From Robiginitomaculum sp. (GTDB lineage: Bacteria > Pseudomonadota > Alphaproteobacteria > Caulobacterales > Maricaulaceae): a stretch of 64,000 nucleotides of DNA. The notes under the pieces were generated by a model. It worked only from the letters and a program-made list of their open reading frames with translations, was not told the DNA's origin and did not search any database. A program made the translations under genes and the position numbers. How positions within the stretch are numbered: the stretch's first letter is position 1; every line of letters begins with the position of its first letter. Below, piece by piece: positions 1 through 8,404 of the stretch. Where the stretch lies: NCBI GenBank assembly GCA_026982415.1, contig JALSHE010000001.1:52273-116272 (forward strand). The letters run 5' to 3'.

Positions 1-499
1 CTTTGGCATAGTAGCGGATTGCCGAATATATTGCTCCGCCGACCAAGAAGATGAGAGCGTAAATATTAATAGGGATCGAGAACAACCTGACCCATTTCCA
101 TTCAAACACCTTGCCCGTTAATTTGCCCGCAAAATCGTCTGGAATAACGATAGGGGAGAGCATAACGCAAACCCCGGCGCCTATGATAAGCGTGACAAAT
201 AATATGGTTGTGATGTTTGCGAATTTGCGGTTCATCAATAAATAGACCGAACCTTGTGCGAGCGGGAACCCGCCCAAAAGCGCACCGACAATATACCAAG
301 CTTTGGTGTTTATCTGGCTCCAACCAAACAAAACATTGATGCTTTCGGTCAAGGTTCCTAGGCCAAAAGCGACGACGCCGAGCGTCCACCATAGCAAATA
401 AGTTGTCTTTGTGCGACGGTAATGGGCGAAGATTTCACGGAAGAAAAATGCGGAGAAAATCGTTGTGATAATCGGGATATATTCAATATAATGGGTCAT
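1..499 (-). CDS. Multi-pass membrane protein of unknown function (C-terminus cut by window edge)
   Basis: Reading the minus strand from the ATG at 499 gives an uninterrupted frame of 166 codons that runs off the left end. It begins MTHYIEYIPIITTIF and contains about four hydrophobic stretches separated by short basic loops (for example RRTKTT and MNRKF), so an integral inner-membrane protein is likely. I do not recognise the family. The upstream side carries only a weak AAAGAG-like ribosome site, and a 9-bp inverted repeat lies 34-56 bases upstream of the start (see 533-555). The call rests on the open frame and its membrane-protein composition. Overlapping open frames on both strands in this stretch have implausible Arg/His-rich composition and are shadows. 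Confidence 0.7.
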   Translation of the reverse strand, partial: MTHYIEYIPIITTIFSAFFFREIFAHYRRTKTTYLLWWTLGVVAFGLGTLTESINVLFGWSQINTKAWYIVGALLGGFPLAQGSVYLLMNRKFANITTILFVTLIIGAGVCVMLSPIVIPDDFAGKLTGKVFEWKWVRLFSIPINIYALIFLVGGAIYSAIRYYAK

Positions 500-532
500 T
501 GCGCTGGCTCTTTGTTGTTAGAATTCGTTGGT

Positions 533-555
533 TTTAGAATTGATATAATTCTAAA
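533..555. promoter_or_regulatory. 9-bp inverted repeat, possible operator
   Basis: The arms TTTAGAATT (533-541) and AATTCTAAA (547-555) are perfectly complementary and flank GATAT. A further TTAGAATT half-site occurs at 529-536 in the same orientation as the left arm. The position just upstream of the gene starting at 499 fits a transcription-factor operator. There is no T-run and the arms are AT-rich, so a terminator is less likely. The regulator is unknown. Confidence 0.3.
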
Positions 556-647
556 CACCGAACGCCTCTTACAGCATTGGCCTGCACGCACAATCATTAA
601 ATGATATAAAAACTATGTCATTTCGTCGCAGTCTCTTTGTTCCTTTC

Positions 648-2306
648 TTAACGCTCAAATTTCATGAATTTTAGCTTCCGAGGAATATCGGCATCATCAC
701 CCAAGCGGCGTTTTTTGTCTTCTATGTAATCAGAGAAACCGCCTTCGAACCATTCCACATGGCTATTGCCTTCATAGGCGAGGATGTGGGTACAGATACG
801 GTCGAGGAAAAATCTATCATGAGAGATGATAACCGCGCAGCCTGCGAAATGCTCTAGGGCATCTTCGAGGGCGGACAGGGTTTCCATATCCAGATCATTG
901 GTCGGCTCATCGAGCAAAAGCAAGTTAGACGGCTTGGTCAGCATTTTAGCCAAATGGACGCGGTTCCGTTCCCCGCCCGATAGCTTGCCGACGTTTTTTT
1001 GCTGATCCGTGCCTTTGAAATTGAACGTGCCAACATAAGCGCGGCTGTTCATTTCGCGCTGGCCAAGGTCGAGGACTTCACTGCCGCCCGTAATTTCTTC
1101 CCAGACATTGTTTTTAGGGTCAAGCGCATCGCGGCTTTGGTCAACATAACCAAGCACCACGGTTTCGCCGACTTTGAACGTACCGGCGTCCGGGTCTTCT
1201 GCGCCTGTGATCATTTTGAACAGAGTGGTTTTACCGGCACCATTGGGGCCAATTATACCGACAATTCCGCCGGGCGGTAGGCGGAAAGAAAGGTCTTTAA
1301 TCAAGAGCTTATCGCCAAAACCTTTACTAACATTATCAGCTTCGACCACAACATTACCGAGCCTTGGCCCCAGCGGAATACGCATTTCTGCGGTTGTCAC
1401 CTTTTCAGCCTCGGCGCTGTCACGCAATTTTTCAAAAGCCGATATACGGGCTTTGGATTTGGCTTGGCGGGCTTTGGGGTTCGAACGTATCCAGTCCAGT
1501 TCGCGCTTTAGGGCGCGTTCTTTGGCATCACCCTCGCGGCCCTCTTGCTGCATACGCTTGTGCTTGGCGGCTGCCCAAGAGGAGTAATTGCCTTCGTGGG
1601 GCAGGCCGCGTCCCCGGTCGATTTCCAATGTCCATGAGGTGATGTTATCGAGGAAATACCTATCATGGGTGATGAGAATAATCGCGCCTTTATAATTCTT
1701 TAGGTAATTCTCAAGCCAGGCCACGGTCTCCGCGTCCAAATGGTTGGTCGGCTCGTCCATCAAAAGCATGTCCGGCTTGGACAAGAGCAGTTGGCAAATG
1801 GCGACCCGCCGCGCTTCACCGCCTGAAAGGTTTTTAACATCCCAATCTTTTGGTGGACAGCCAAGTGCCTGCATGGCCATTTCAATTTTGCTATCAATGT
1901 CCCACGCGTCATTATTGTCCACATGTTCTTGGAGCGCGGTCATTTCTTCCATCAATTCGTCGGTATATTCTTCGGCCATTTTCATGGCGACGGCGTTATA
2001 TTTGTCAAAGATGATTTTGTCTTCACAGCCAAGAATGACATTACCCCAAACGTCTTTGCTCTCGTCGAGGCGTGGTTCTTGGGGCAGATAGCCGATTTTA
2101 GTGCCCTCTGCCGCCCAATGTTCGCCGGTGACATCTTGGTCGACACCCGCCATGATTTTCAGCAAAGTAGATTTACCAGAGCCATTAATGCCGACCATGC
2201 CGATTTTAGCATCTGGATAGAAAGACAAATGGATATTGTCGAGAACGGTTTTATTGCCAAATTTTTTGGACAAACCCTGCATGTGATAAATATATTGACG
2301 TGCCAC
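648..2306 (-). CDS. ettA: Energy-dependent translational throttle protein EttA (ABC-F)
   Basis: ABC-F ATPase that binds the ribosomal E site and gates entry into elongation according to ADP/ATP ratio. It has two soluble ABC domains in 552 aa, close to the roughly 555 aa of E. coli EttA. Domain 1 has Walker A GINGSGKST near residue 39, signature LSGGEARRVAI and Walker B LLLMDEPTNHLD. Domain 2 has GPNGAGKTT, LSGGERNRVHL and LLLLDEPTNDLD. The linker between them carries the EttA-type P-site tRNA interaction segment, rich in Lys and Arg (SNPKARQAKSKARISAFEKL). There are no membrane segments, which separates it from ABC transporters. It appears monocistronic; the neighbouring LysE-type gene starts over 700 bases away on the same strand. 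Confidence 0.96.
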   Translation of the reverse strand: MARQYIYHMQGLSKKFGNKTVLDNIHLSFYPDAKIGMVGINGSGKSTLLKIMAGVDQDVTGEHWAAEGTKIGYLPQEPRLDESKDVWGNVILGCEDKIIFDKYNAVAMKMAEEYTDELMEEMTALQEHVDNNDAWDIDSKIEMAMQALGCPPKDWDVKNLSGGEARRVAICQLLLSKPDMLLMDEPTNHLDAETVAWLENYLKNYKGAIILITHDRYFLDNITSWTLEIDRGRGLPHEGNYSSWAAAKHKRMQQEGREGDAKERALKRELDWIRSNPKARQAKSKARISAFEKLRDSAEAEKVTTAEMRIPLGPRLGNVVVEADNVSKGFGDKLLIKDLSFRLPPGGIVGIIGPNGAGKTTLFKMITGAEDPDAGTFKVGETVVLGYVDQSRDALDPKNNVWEEITGGSEVLDLGQREMNSRAYVGTFNFKGTDQQKNVGKLSGGERNRVHLAKMLTKPSNLLLLDEPTNDLDMETLSALEDALEHFAGCAVIISHDRFFLDRICTHILAYEGNSHVEWFEGGFSDYIEDKKRRLGDDADIPRKLKFMKFER

Positions 2307-2421
2307 GGAAGGCTCCTATGTGGTAAATTGAAATTTGCGCCTATATGGCGCGGGATGGTTTTGTTTGCAAGTAGGTTTGCGACTTCATATTATTCTAGCA
2401 TAGATGAGCATGGACAAGTTA

Positions 2422-3093
2422 TTACGGTTTTAATGTGACGGCTGTTGGCTCTGTGTGTGCCATCAAAATCATGGCGGCGGTTGCAAACAGGAGTAGCCCC
2501 ATAATTATGTTGAGCACGACGGCTGAACGTCCGTGTGACATCAGGCGGTTGAGGGCGCTGCCAGCGACAGCCCATGTTGAAGCTGAGGTTACCCCCATCA
2601 TTAAAAACGTACCGCATATGAGCAAAGTTCTGAGCTTGAAATCATCGGAAATGCCTACATATGCGCCTGCTGCTGCCAAGGCCATGATTAAACCTTTCGG
2701 GTTAACCCACTGAAAGAGAACGGCTTCGTAGAACCGAAACGGTCGCGACCTTTGTTTTTGCTCTGGTTTATCGTTTGTCGAGGACGTGGTTTTTTGCTTA
2801 TGCGCCAAAGCCGCTTTGAAAAACTTCACCCCCAGCCAAGCTAGCCAGGCCGCGCCTGCGACTTTCACAAAGGTAAGTAGCCACGGAAATGTCTCGATCA
2901 CGACGCCCATGCCTAACAGTGCGGCCAACATGACCAAGTTAAAACCAAACGCGACCCCCATAATGTGAGGTGTGGTTTTTCGAAAGCCAAACAAGGCTCC
3001 CGATGACATCAACATAAAATTATTAGGCCCCGGTGTAAACGCAGACGTAAAGGCAAATGCCACAAAGGCGGCAAACAGTGTCCAGTCAATCAT
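2422..3093 (-). CDS. LysE/RhtB family amino-acid exporter
   Basis: 223-aa inner-membrane protein of the LysE translocator family, which exports amino acids or small amino-acid derivatives. The N-terminus has the family signature: a hydrophobic helix followed by FTPGPNNFMLMSSGALFG near residues 19-36. Further hydrophobic helices are spaced as in RhtB/LysE proteins (about six in total), with a charged loop around residues 95-115 (HKQKTTSSTNDKPEQKQRS) between the third and fourth. The start follows a GGAG-like site 21 bases downstream of the next gene's stop, so it may be co-transcribed with 3114-3527. The substrate cannot be told from sequence. Confidence 0.9.
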   Translation of the reverse strand: MIDWTLFAAFVAFAFTSAFTPGPNNFMLMSSGALFGFRKTTPHIMGVAFGFNLVMLAALLGMGVVIETFPWLLTFVKVAGAAWLAWLGVKFFKAALAHKQKTTSSTNDKPEQKQRSRPFRFYEAVLFQWVNPKGLIMALAAAGAYVGISDDFKLRTLLICGTFLMMGVTSASTWAVAGSALNRLMSHGRSAVVLNIIMGLLLFATAAMILMAHTEPTAVTLKP

Positions 3094-3113
3094 ATTTTGT
3101 AGGAGGGCATGTG

Positions 3114-3527
3114 TTATTGTTTTCCGATCACTTTGAACGGTGGGCGTTCATAACCCCACAATAATGCGGCGGATTTTATCAAATCTGATTCGTCCACATG
3201 ATATTCTTTATCAGATATAGAAATCGCCAGCATTGCATCATACATAGCTTCGATCACCATATCATCGTCTTTGAATTGGTTGAGCATAGTCAGAACATAT
3301 GTGTTCTTACGCGCACTTTTCATGCGTTTGAGTAAAGTGGCTTCATTGTCATGGAACCAGTCAATTATTTCCCCGGAATTCATCCCATGCTCGTGTTCCA
3401 AAAGGTCTAGCAAGCCTTCGGCTTGCACGACGAATTCCGAAAGCTCGGGATCACGGACGACATTGTCAATAATCACCGTTAATGCTAGGGGCGTCAAAAT
3501 ATTATCTATACTATATTGGTTTGGCAT
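3114..3527 (-). CDS. Small acidic helical protein, possibly TerB-like
   Basis: 137-aa soluble protein with no signal peptide and no Cys. The predicted make-up is all-helical and acidic. The C-terminal half (AMYDAMLAISISDKEYHVDE followed by an Leu/Ala helix) resembles the helix-acidic loop-helix pattern of TerB/DjlA-N-type domains, where metal-binding Asp and Glu residues follow such a helix. That assignment is inference from pattern only. It lies upstream of the LysE-type exporter on the same strand with a 20-base gap, so an operon is plausible. Confidence 0.6.
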   Translation of the reverse strand: MPNQYSIDNILTPLALTVIIDNVVRDPELSEFVVQAEGLLDLLEHEHGMNSGEIIDWFHDNEATLLKRMKSARKNTYVLTMLNQFKDDDMVIEAMYDAMLAISISDKEYHVDESDLIKSAALLWGYERPPFKVIGKQ

Positions 3528-3666
3528 AACATATTCTCGAAAAGGCCTGTTCTCTCAATTGCCAAACTCGTATTCGTTTAAGTATGGGCGTTAGTTGATT
3601 ATAAATTGCTCAAGTACCGAAAATCAAGCTATAGCTTGCCTAACGACATAAAAATATGGAGAAAAA

Positions 3667-4053
3667 ATGATCGGCTATCAAATGGTGGGAACCAATAAAT
3701 TCGACGAATCTGCTACGTTTTATGACGCATTGCTCGGCGAAATGGGGGCAAAACGGATGATGGAAGACGAAGGCAGGTTTATTGCCTGGGCCGTGAAGCC
3801 TGGACAACCAGCATTCTCCATCTGCCGCCCTCATGACGGAAAAGATGCTACGGTCGGCAATGGCGGCATGACGGCATTTATAGTGGATACACCAGAAGCG
3901 GTTGATAAATTATATGCCAAAGCTATTGAGCTGGGCGCGACTTGCGAAGGTCCGGCTGGCGCGCGCGGCGACGGTAGTTTCTATGCCGGATATTTCCGCG
4001 ATCCGGACGGTAATAAATGCAATTTCTTCTGGATGGGTGCGCCGTCTAGCTAA
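3667..4053 (+). CDS. VOC (glyoxalase/bleomycin-resistance fold) family protein
   Basis: 128 aa, the size of a single VOC domain made of two beta-alpha-beta-beta-beta modules. Module 1 starts MIGYQMVGTNKFDESATFYDALL; module 2 ends with YFRDPDGNKCNFFWMG, the usual strand that carries a Glu/His metal ligand, here replaced by Asn-Phe. Such proteins include glyoxalases, dioxygenases and antibiotic-binding proteins, and the exact activity is unknown. A strong GGAGAAAAA ribosome site precedes the ATG. Transcribed divergently from 3114-3527. Confidence 0.85.
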   Translation: MIGYQMVGTNKFDESATFYDALLGEMGAKRMMEDEGRFIAWAVKPGQPAFSICRPHDGKDATVGNGGMTAFIVDTPEAVDKLYAKAIELGATCEGPAGARGDGSFYAGYFRDPDGNKCNFFWMGAPSS

Positions 4054-4149
4054 GAATTGTGCACTGCAATTAATCTGTATTGTGGTTTTTACTTTTGTGT
4101 GGTTTGGTGTATGCTAAAAGCATCATAAACCGCACAAAGGGCTGATCTC

Positions 4150-4680
4150 ATGAAAAAACTACTTTTATCTGTGGTGAGTGCCACGCTTTTTACTGCCAGT
4201 TTGTCGGGCTGCGCAACTGGCCCAACGGCATATGGCCCTGCTCAAGGTAGCGGTCTTGGTTTTGCTAGCCAGAAAATTGAAAGCGACCGTTTTCATGTTA
4301 ACTTTACGGGGCGCAATGCTGACGAAGCCCGCAATTTGGCGCTTCTGCGCTCTGCCGAACTCACCAAAGGCGAGGGCTTTAGCCATTTTCGGGTTATAGG
4401 TAGCGGCACCAATTCCCAAGACCGGGGGCGTTCCGGCATTTCTTCGTCTATCGGTATTGGCATCGGTAGCGGCGGGGGGCGTTACGGGCGTTATGGGGGC
4501 AGTCGTACCAATGTTGGCATTGGCATCGGGGTTAATGATATTGTTCGTGCCATGCAAGGTAACCGGGTTTCTGCCAGTATGGAGATCATTCTCTTGAACG
4601 CCACAGACGGCCTCGGTGACAATGTCTATGAAGCTGATAGCATTATCAAATCTATACAGCCCAAGGCTTTTACAAATTAA
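4150..4680 (+). CDS. Lipoprotein with Gly/Ser-rich segment
   Basis: 176 aa. The N-terminus MKKLLLSVVSATLFTASLSGC is a lipoprotein signal with lipobox LSGC (Cys21), so the protein should be anchored in a membrane facing the periplasm. A middle segment (residues about 95-125) is very rich in Gly, Ser, Ile and Arg with alternating GIGIGSGGG and GIGIGVND runs. The N-terminal half (RNADEARNLALLRSAELTKG) resembles the short alpha/beta region of alphaproteobacterial lipoproteins that often precede such Gly-rich tails. No enzymatic motif is visible. It is transcribed convergently with 4697-5209, and only 16 bases separate the two stops. Confidence 0.8.
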   Translation: MKKLLLSVVSATLFTASLSGCATGPTAYGPAQGSGLGFASQKIESDRFHVNFTGRNADEARNLALLRSAELTKGEGFSHFRVIGSGTNSQDRGRSGISSSIGIGIGSGGGRYGRYGGSRTNVGIGIGVNDIVRAMQGNRVSASMEIILLNATDGLGDNVYEADSIIKSIQPKAFTN

Positions 4681-4696
4681 TGAGTCTACGCCCTAA

Positions 4697-5209
4697 TTAA
4701 CTGCTCACAGCCTGACAAGGCATGGCCACAACGGCAGATTTTGCTGCTGGATGATCTAGGGTTTGAACCGAGAAATTTGGTGTGAGGCTAGGGTCGTATT
4801 TTATATGCACCATGACGGCTTGGCCGATGACTTCGCCCCGGTTGGCGGCGGTTCTGCGGGTTGCCGTGTAAAGAGCCGTTGGGGCGGCGGCAGCTGAGAG
4901 AACGCAGTCCTCGATTTGCCCTGGGTCTTGCGCATTACCGCCAAAAGCTTTGCCGTTGATGGTGCCGCTAACAGTTAACATAAGAGACATTTCGCCGACG
5001 GCACCTTCCGACAGTATTGTAAATGGTGCATTGGAGGCAACCATAATCCCGGTCAGGCCGGGGGCGATAGGAGTGACCGCATGAGCGGCGCGCGGGGCGG
5101 CGGTGAACATCACCCGGTCAACGATTTGCGCTGCGGCTGGCAGGCCAATAAGCAAAACGACGGCTTCGAGTGCTACCCATCCCAGAAAGATTTTCTTTTT
5201 AATACCCAT
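4697..5209 (-). CDS. Hypothetical protein with N-terminal membrane anchor or signal peptide
   Basis: 170 aa. The start [28 protein letters not shown] gives positive charges, a hydrophobic stretch and an Ala-rich end compatible with a signal peptide or single anchor. The remainder is beta-rich, Ala-rich, and contains two Cys (in IEDCVLS and AMPCQAV) that could form a disulfide in the periplasm. No known family was recognised. Its start faces queC, and the 139-base gap between them must hold divergent promoters. Confidence 0.65.
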   Translation of the reverse strand: MGIKKKIFLGWVALEAVVLLIGLPAAAQIVDRVMFTAAPRAAHAVTPIAPGLTGIMVASNAPFTILSEGAVGEMSLMLTVSGTINGKAFGGNAQDPGQIEDCVLSAAAAPTALYTATRRTAANRGEVIGQAVMVHIKYDPSLTPNFSVQTLDHPAAKSAVVAMPCQAVSS

Positions 5210-5348
5210 AATTGCCTCTGTTTCCTGCTTATCTGATTCGCTCTTGTGTGCGGAGCGTTATTCTTCTCACTCTTCTCTATTCAAGTTTGATGCCAAGAAG
5301 TGGGATAAGGCTCTGGTCAGGGGTGAAAAGACGCGATATAGGGCGGGC

Positions 5349-6047
5349 ATGAGCGGTGATAAGAAAGCGTTGATATTATTTTCAGGCGGACAAGATTCGG
5401 CTACTGTCCTCGCATGGGCGCTAGATAAGTTTGACCATGTAGAGACGCTGGGTTTTGATTACGAACAACGCCATATGGTCGAGATGCAGTGCCGGGGTGA
5501 TGTGCTGGCGCAAATACGAGCCACTTTCCCGCACTGGGCGCACAAGCTTGGCAAAGACCGGGTTTTGGATTTGTCGGTACTCGGTGAAATAAGCAATACG
5601 TCTTTGACCCGTGATATTGAAATTACGGAAACAGGCGACGGGCCGCCCAATACTTTCGTACCAGGGCGCAATATTATTTTCCTAAATTTTGCAGCCGCGC
5701 TGGGATATAAACGCGGTGTGCAGAATTTGGTGGCGGGTATGTGCGAAGCGGATTTCTCTGGCTACCCCGATTGCCGTAAGGATACTTTGGATGCGACGAT
5801 TAAGGCGCTTTCGCTGGGCATGGACACGGAGTTTAAATTACACACGCCGTTGATGTTCCTCTCCAAAGCCGACGCTTGGCAATTAGCCGAACGGTTGGGG
5901 GGGGGGGCTTTGGTCGCACTGATCAATCAATATTCCCACACATGTTATATGGGCGAGCGGGGCGAACGGCACGCTTGGGGCTATGGCTGCGGCGAATGCC
6001 CGGCTTGTGTTTTACGCGCAAATGGCTGGGCGGCATATAAATCGTGA
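5349..6047 (+). CDS. queC: 7-cyano-7-deazaguanine synthase QueC
   Basis: Converts 7-carboxy-7-deazaguanine, ammonia and ATP to preQ0 on the queuosine pathway. The chosen ATG at 5349 gives 232 aa (E. coli QueC is about 231). This start places the PP-loop SGGQDS at residues 12-17; an in-frame upstream start at 5103 would add an unrelated Ser-rich tail. The C-terminus has the expected zinc-binding cysteines in [20 protein letters not shown] followed by PAC. A run of 11 G (5897-5907) encodes Gly-Gly-Gly-Ala within the ERLGGGALV segment; the frame is intact at this length. The stop overlaps the queE start by 4 bases. Confidence 0.95.
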   Translation: MSGDKKALILFSGGQDSATVLAWALDKFDHVETLGFDYEQRHMVEMQCRGDVLAQIRATFPHWAHKLGKDRVLDLSVLGEISNTSLTRDIEITETGDGPPNTFVPGRNIIFLNFAAALGYKRGVQNLVAGMCEADFSGYPDCRKDTLDATIKALSLGMDTEFKLHTPLMFLSKADAWQLAERLGGGALVALINQYSHTCYMGERGERHAWGYGCGECPACVLRANGWAAYKS

Positions 6048-6691
6048 CCTATTCCGTCAAAGAAATGTTTTTATCTATACAGGGCGAGGGTGCCCATACG
6101 GGTCGCCCAAGCGTATTTTTGCGCTTCTCCGGATGTAATCTTTGGTCAGGCCGCGAGCAAGACAGGGCGGCTGCCGTGTGCAAATTTTGCGATACGGAAT
6201 TTGTTGGCTTTGACGGTCTTGGTGGTGGTCAGTTTAAAACTGCCCAAGCATTGGCCGAGGAAGTTTGGTCTTATTGGCCGAAACAAGAGGGGGAAGCGTG
6301 GGTTATCTGTACGGGCGGAGAACCTTTATTGCAGTTGGACACCGCGTTGATCGCCGCCCTGCACAAAGTCGGGTTTAAAATTGGTGTGGAAACCAACGGC
6401 ACGATAGCGGCTCCCGCAGGCATTGATTGGTTATGCGTTAGCCCAAAGGCGGATGCCAAGCTTGCCCAAATATCCGGCGACGAATTAAAACTGGTGTATC
6501 CGCAAGCGGAAAACAGACCGGAAGATTTTACAAACCTTAATTTTAATGTGTTCTCTTTACAGCCGATGGAAGATCAGTCGGGTAATATTGAAATAAGCGA
6601 CGCAAACAAATACGCCGCTTTTGAATATTGTATAGCACACCCAAAATGGCGGCTCAGCTTACAAACCCATAAATATTTGGGTGTGCGTTAA
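6044..6691 (+). CDS. queE: 7-carboxy-7-deazaguanine synthase QueE
   Basis: Radical-SAM enzyme that rearranges 6-carboxytetrahydropterin to 7-carboxy-7-deazaguanine, the step before QueC. 215 aa starting with GTG in a GTGA overlap with queC, so translation is probably coupled. The [4Fe-4S] motif is C31-X14-C46-X2-C49, the extended spacing typical of one QueE subgroup rather than the usual CX3CX2C. Other marks are [20 protein letters not shown] at the N-terminus, CTGGEPLLQ, the ETNG strand and VSPKAD. queD and folE-type partners are not in this window. Confidence 0.95.
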   Translation: MTYSVKEMFLSIQGEGAHTGRPSVFLRFSGCNLWSGREQDRAAAVCKFCDTEFVGFDGLGGGQFKTAQALAEEVWSYWPKQEGEAWVICTGGEPLLQLDTALIAALHKVGFKIGVETNGTIAAPAGIDWLCVSPKADAKLAQISGDELKLVYPQAENRPEDFTNLNFNVFSLQPMEDQSGNIEISDANKYAAFEYCIAHPKWRLSLQTHKYLGVR

Positions 6692-6693
6692 TT

Positions 6694-7308
6694 CTACCGC
6701 AATGATTTTGCGGTTTTGCGGGCAAAACGGTCTATGGCGCGGTGGGCGTCTGACCAAGTGCCACCGAATTGTGCATCACGAATGTCGGTTTCGTACCAGC
6801 CATAACTAACCTCTCCTTGCTCGCCGGACGGGCTGACAAGTGTGCCTTCAAATTTAGCTCCGCCGACGCCAAAACTGCGCATGGATAGCGATGCGCTTCT
6901 CGACATTTGGTTAAAGGTCGGGCGGTTAGGCCTTGCGTCGGTAATGACCAAATTTAGAACAGTGGCGGCATCGTCGCTCACGGTAATGCCGCCTTTTGCG
7001 AGCCGGGTTTCCATACGGGATTTAAGGCGCTTGGTCAATTTGTCTAAATCTTTTTGCCCAAAATAGCCATTATTGGCGAAACCGTTATTTAGGGAACGGC
7101 TGTTATGACGGTCACGGATTTTGGTTGAGAGATTGTCGGCACGAAACGCCAAATCTTCTCCGAGGGTAACATTAATACGCACTGATGTTGCTGGCATTTG
7201 CAAGGTAGATTCGAATTGATTACTCCGCGCCATTGCCGGGCTTGTTATGGCCAAAGTGCCCGTGGTGACGGCCAAGGCGAGTAGGGTGGATGTTGCAAGT
7301 TTTTTCAT
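6694..7308 (-). CDS. Secreted hypothetical protein
   Basis: 204 aa with a clear Sec signal peptide (MKKLATSTLLALAVTTGTLA, likely cleaved after the Ala in PAMA near residue 27). The ATG is preceded by GGAGAAAAAA. The mature part has a pattern of short beta strands, DDAATVLNLVITDARPNRP in the middle and a final Arg/Lys-rich helix. It contains no Cys. The central segment recalls periplasmic proteins that display an LxLVITDARPxRP strand, but I cannot name a family. It runs tail-to-tail with queE with a 2-base gap. Confidence 0.7.
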   Translation of the reverse strand: MKKLATSTLLALAVTTGTLAITSPAMARSNQFESTLQMPATSVRINVTLGEDLAFRADNLSTKIRDRHNSRSLNNGFANNGYFGQKDLDKLTKRLKSRMETRLAKGGITVSDDAATVLNLVITDARPNRPTFNQMSRSASLSMRSFGVGGAKFEGTLVSPSGEQGEVSYGWYETDIRDAQFGGTWSDAHRAIDRFARKTAKSLR

Positions 7309-7416
7309 TTTTTTCTCCGAAAAAGATGCCCTCTTCGCGACAGTGTAACATAATTATACACTGGGCGCAATCCCAAGCAGGTTAGCGCTCGGTTACAAAT
7401 TGGTCAGAAACGATAG

Positions 7417-7872
7417 CTAACCTCTGAACACATCTACCATTATGCCAACAACATTAGCAGCACCTTTGGCCCGGTTAATATAGCCGTCGACTTCGGAGCG
7501 TTGCAGGGTGCGGCTGACCGACACGACTTTACCTGATAGATCAACCACCTGCGTTGTGACGGTCAGGACTTTAGCCGTGGTATCTAAAGCCGCATTGGTG
7601 ACTTTGATCGGAACCTTGGCAACATTATAGGCACCTTTACCCGTATAATAGACACCTTTACCTGCAAACATACCTGTATGGTAAACCACTGTGCCAGCAC
7701 CCTTACCTGTATAATAAACCCCCTTAGCGGCCAATTCTCCGGTCTTATAGACGGCTTTGAAGGGGAGTGCGGCCACTTTACCCGTGGTTTTGGCAACGAC
7801 ACAGCCGCCAAGGCTAATGGACAACAAGCTGGCGGCACAGACAGCAGAGATAATAGAATTTCGCATAGGCAT
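7417..7872 (-). CDS. Lipoprotein with four 11-residue repeats
   Basis: The ATG at 7872 is chosen because AAGGGA sits 7 bases upstream; a TTG 18 bases earlier is in frame but would overlap that site. The 151-aa product starts with a lipoprotein signal, lipobox LGGC (Cys24). Residues 39-82 are four contiguous 11-mers: KAVYKTGELAA, KGVYYTGKGAG, TVVYHTGMFAG and KGVYYTGKGAY. The consensus (K/T)xVYxTGxxAx repeats at helix-friendly 11-residue spacing. The C-terminal part is a Val/Thr-rich region without known motifs. Function unknown; anchoring in the outer or inner membrane facing the periplasm is expected. Confidence 0.75.
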   Translation of the reverse strand: MPMRNSIISAVCAASLLSISLGGCVVAKTTGKVAALPFKAVYKTGELAAKGVYYTGKGAGTVVYHTGMFAGKGVYYTGKGAYNVAKVPIKVTNAALDTTAKVLTVTTQVVDLSGKVVSVSRTLQRSEVDGYINRAKGAANVVGIMVDVFRG

Positions 7873-8111
7873 ATGGCTTCCCTTAAACAATGGGGGGATT
7901 GATAAAACAGACAGACTTATAAACCTTTAACCACGGGCAAATAGCAAGTGGTTTTTGCAGTTTTTGGTTAATCAAGGCGGTTTAACCTCGGTCGGTGGGG
8001 TTGATGGCCGGGTGTTTTCCGTCGCCTTTTGCTGGTTTTTGGACGGCGGATATTGTGTTATCTTCCTTATATTTCCTGCTTGTTCAGATGGTTTTTCTTC
8101 GTCTTCAGGCA

Positions 8112-8281
8112 TGCCCGTTCTTGCACGCGGAGAGGGAAGCAATTATCGGCACAATAATTCCCTGAGATAATCATCCGGACAACTTATCAAACTGTTACAC
8201 CTCACATCCGGCATTTGCGGAAACTTGCTTCCCTCTCCGCGTGCAAGAACGGGCACCTCCCCCACAAGTGGGGTGAGGATG
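8112..8281. repeat. MITE-like palindromic element, truncated copy
   Basis: Perfect 30-bp inverted repeats occupy 8112-8141 and 8226-8255. The right arm is followed by an outer hairpin (8254-8281, containing CCCCCACAAGTGGGG) that matches the terminal repeat of the complete copy at 63459-63682; the corresponding left outer hairpin is missing. The internal region shares the strings ATAATTCCCTGAGATAAT and ATCATCCGGACAA with that copy in opposite orientation. It lies within the 532-base gap between 7872 and 8405, in which I see no gene. Short open frames across it are by-products of the repeat. Confidence 0.75.
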
Positions 8282-8404
8282 AAGATGCAATAGCCTTGAA
8301 TGTCCACAGACCCTAGGGAGGGGCAAGTCTTAAAATCCTAAACCCTCGCCATGCGTTAAGAAGAAAATTATTGTCGGTGTGGTTATTCCGGTTACAGTGG
8401 GCAA

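Noticed and set aside
5210..5348. Possible preQ1 riboswitch before queC
   Set aside because: No preQ1 aptamer core or terminal A-rich tail was seen; region looks like divergent promoters.
7955..8170. Short frame ending in the element at 8112-8281
   Set aside because: Made of intergenic and repeat sequence; the similar ending of a frame at 63596-63973 comes from the same repeat.
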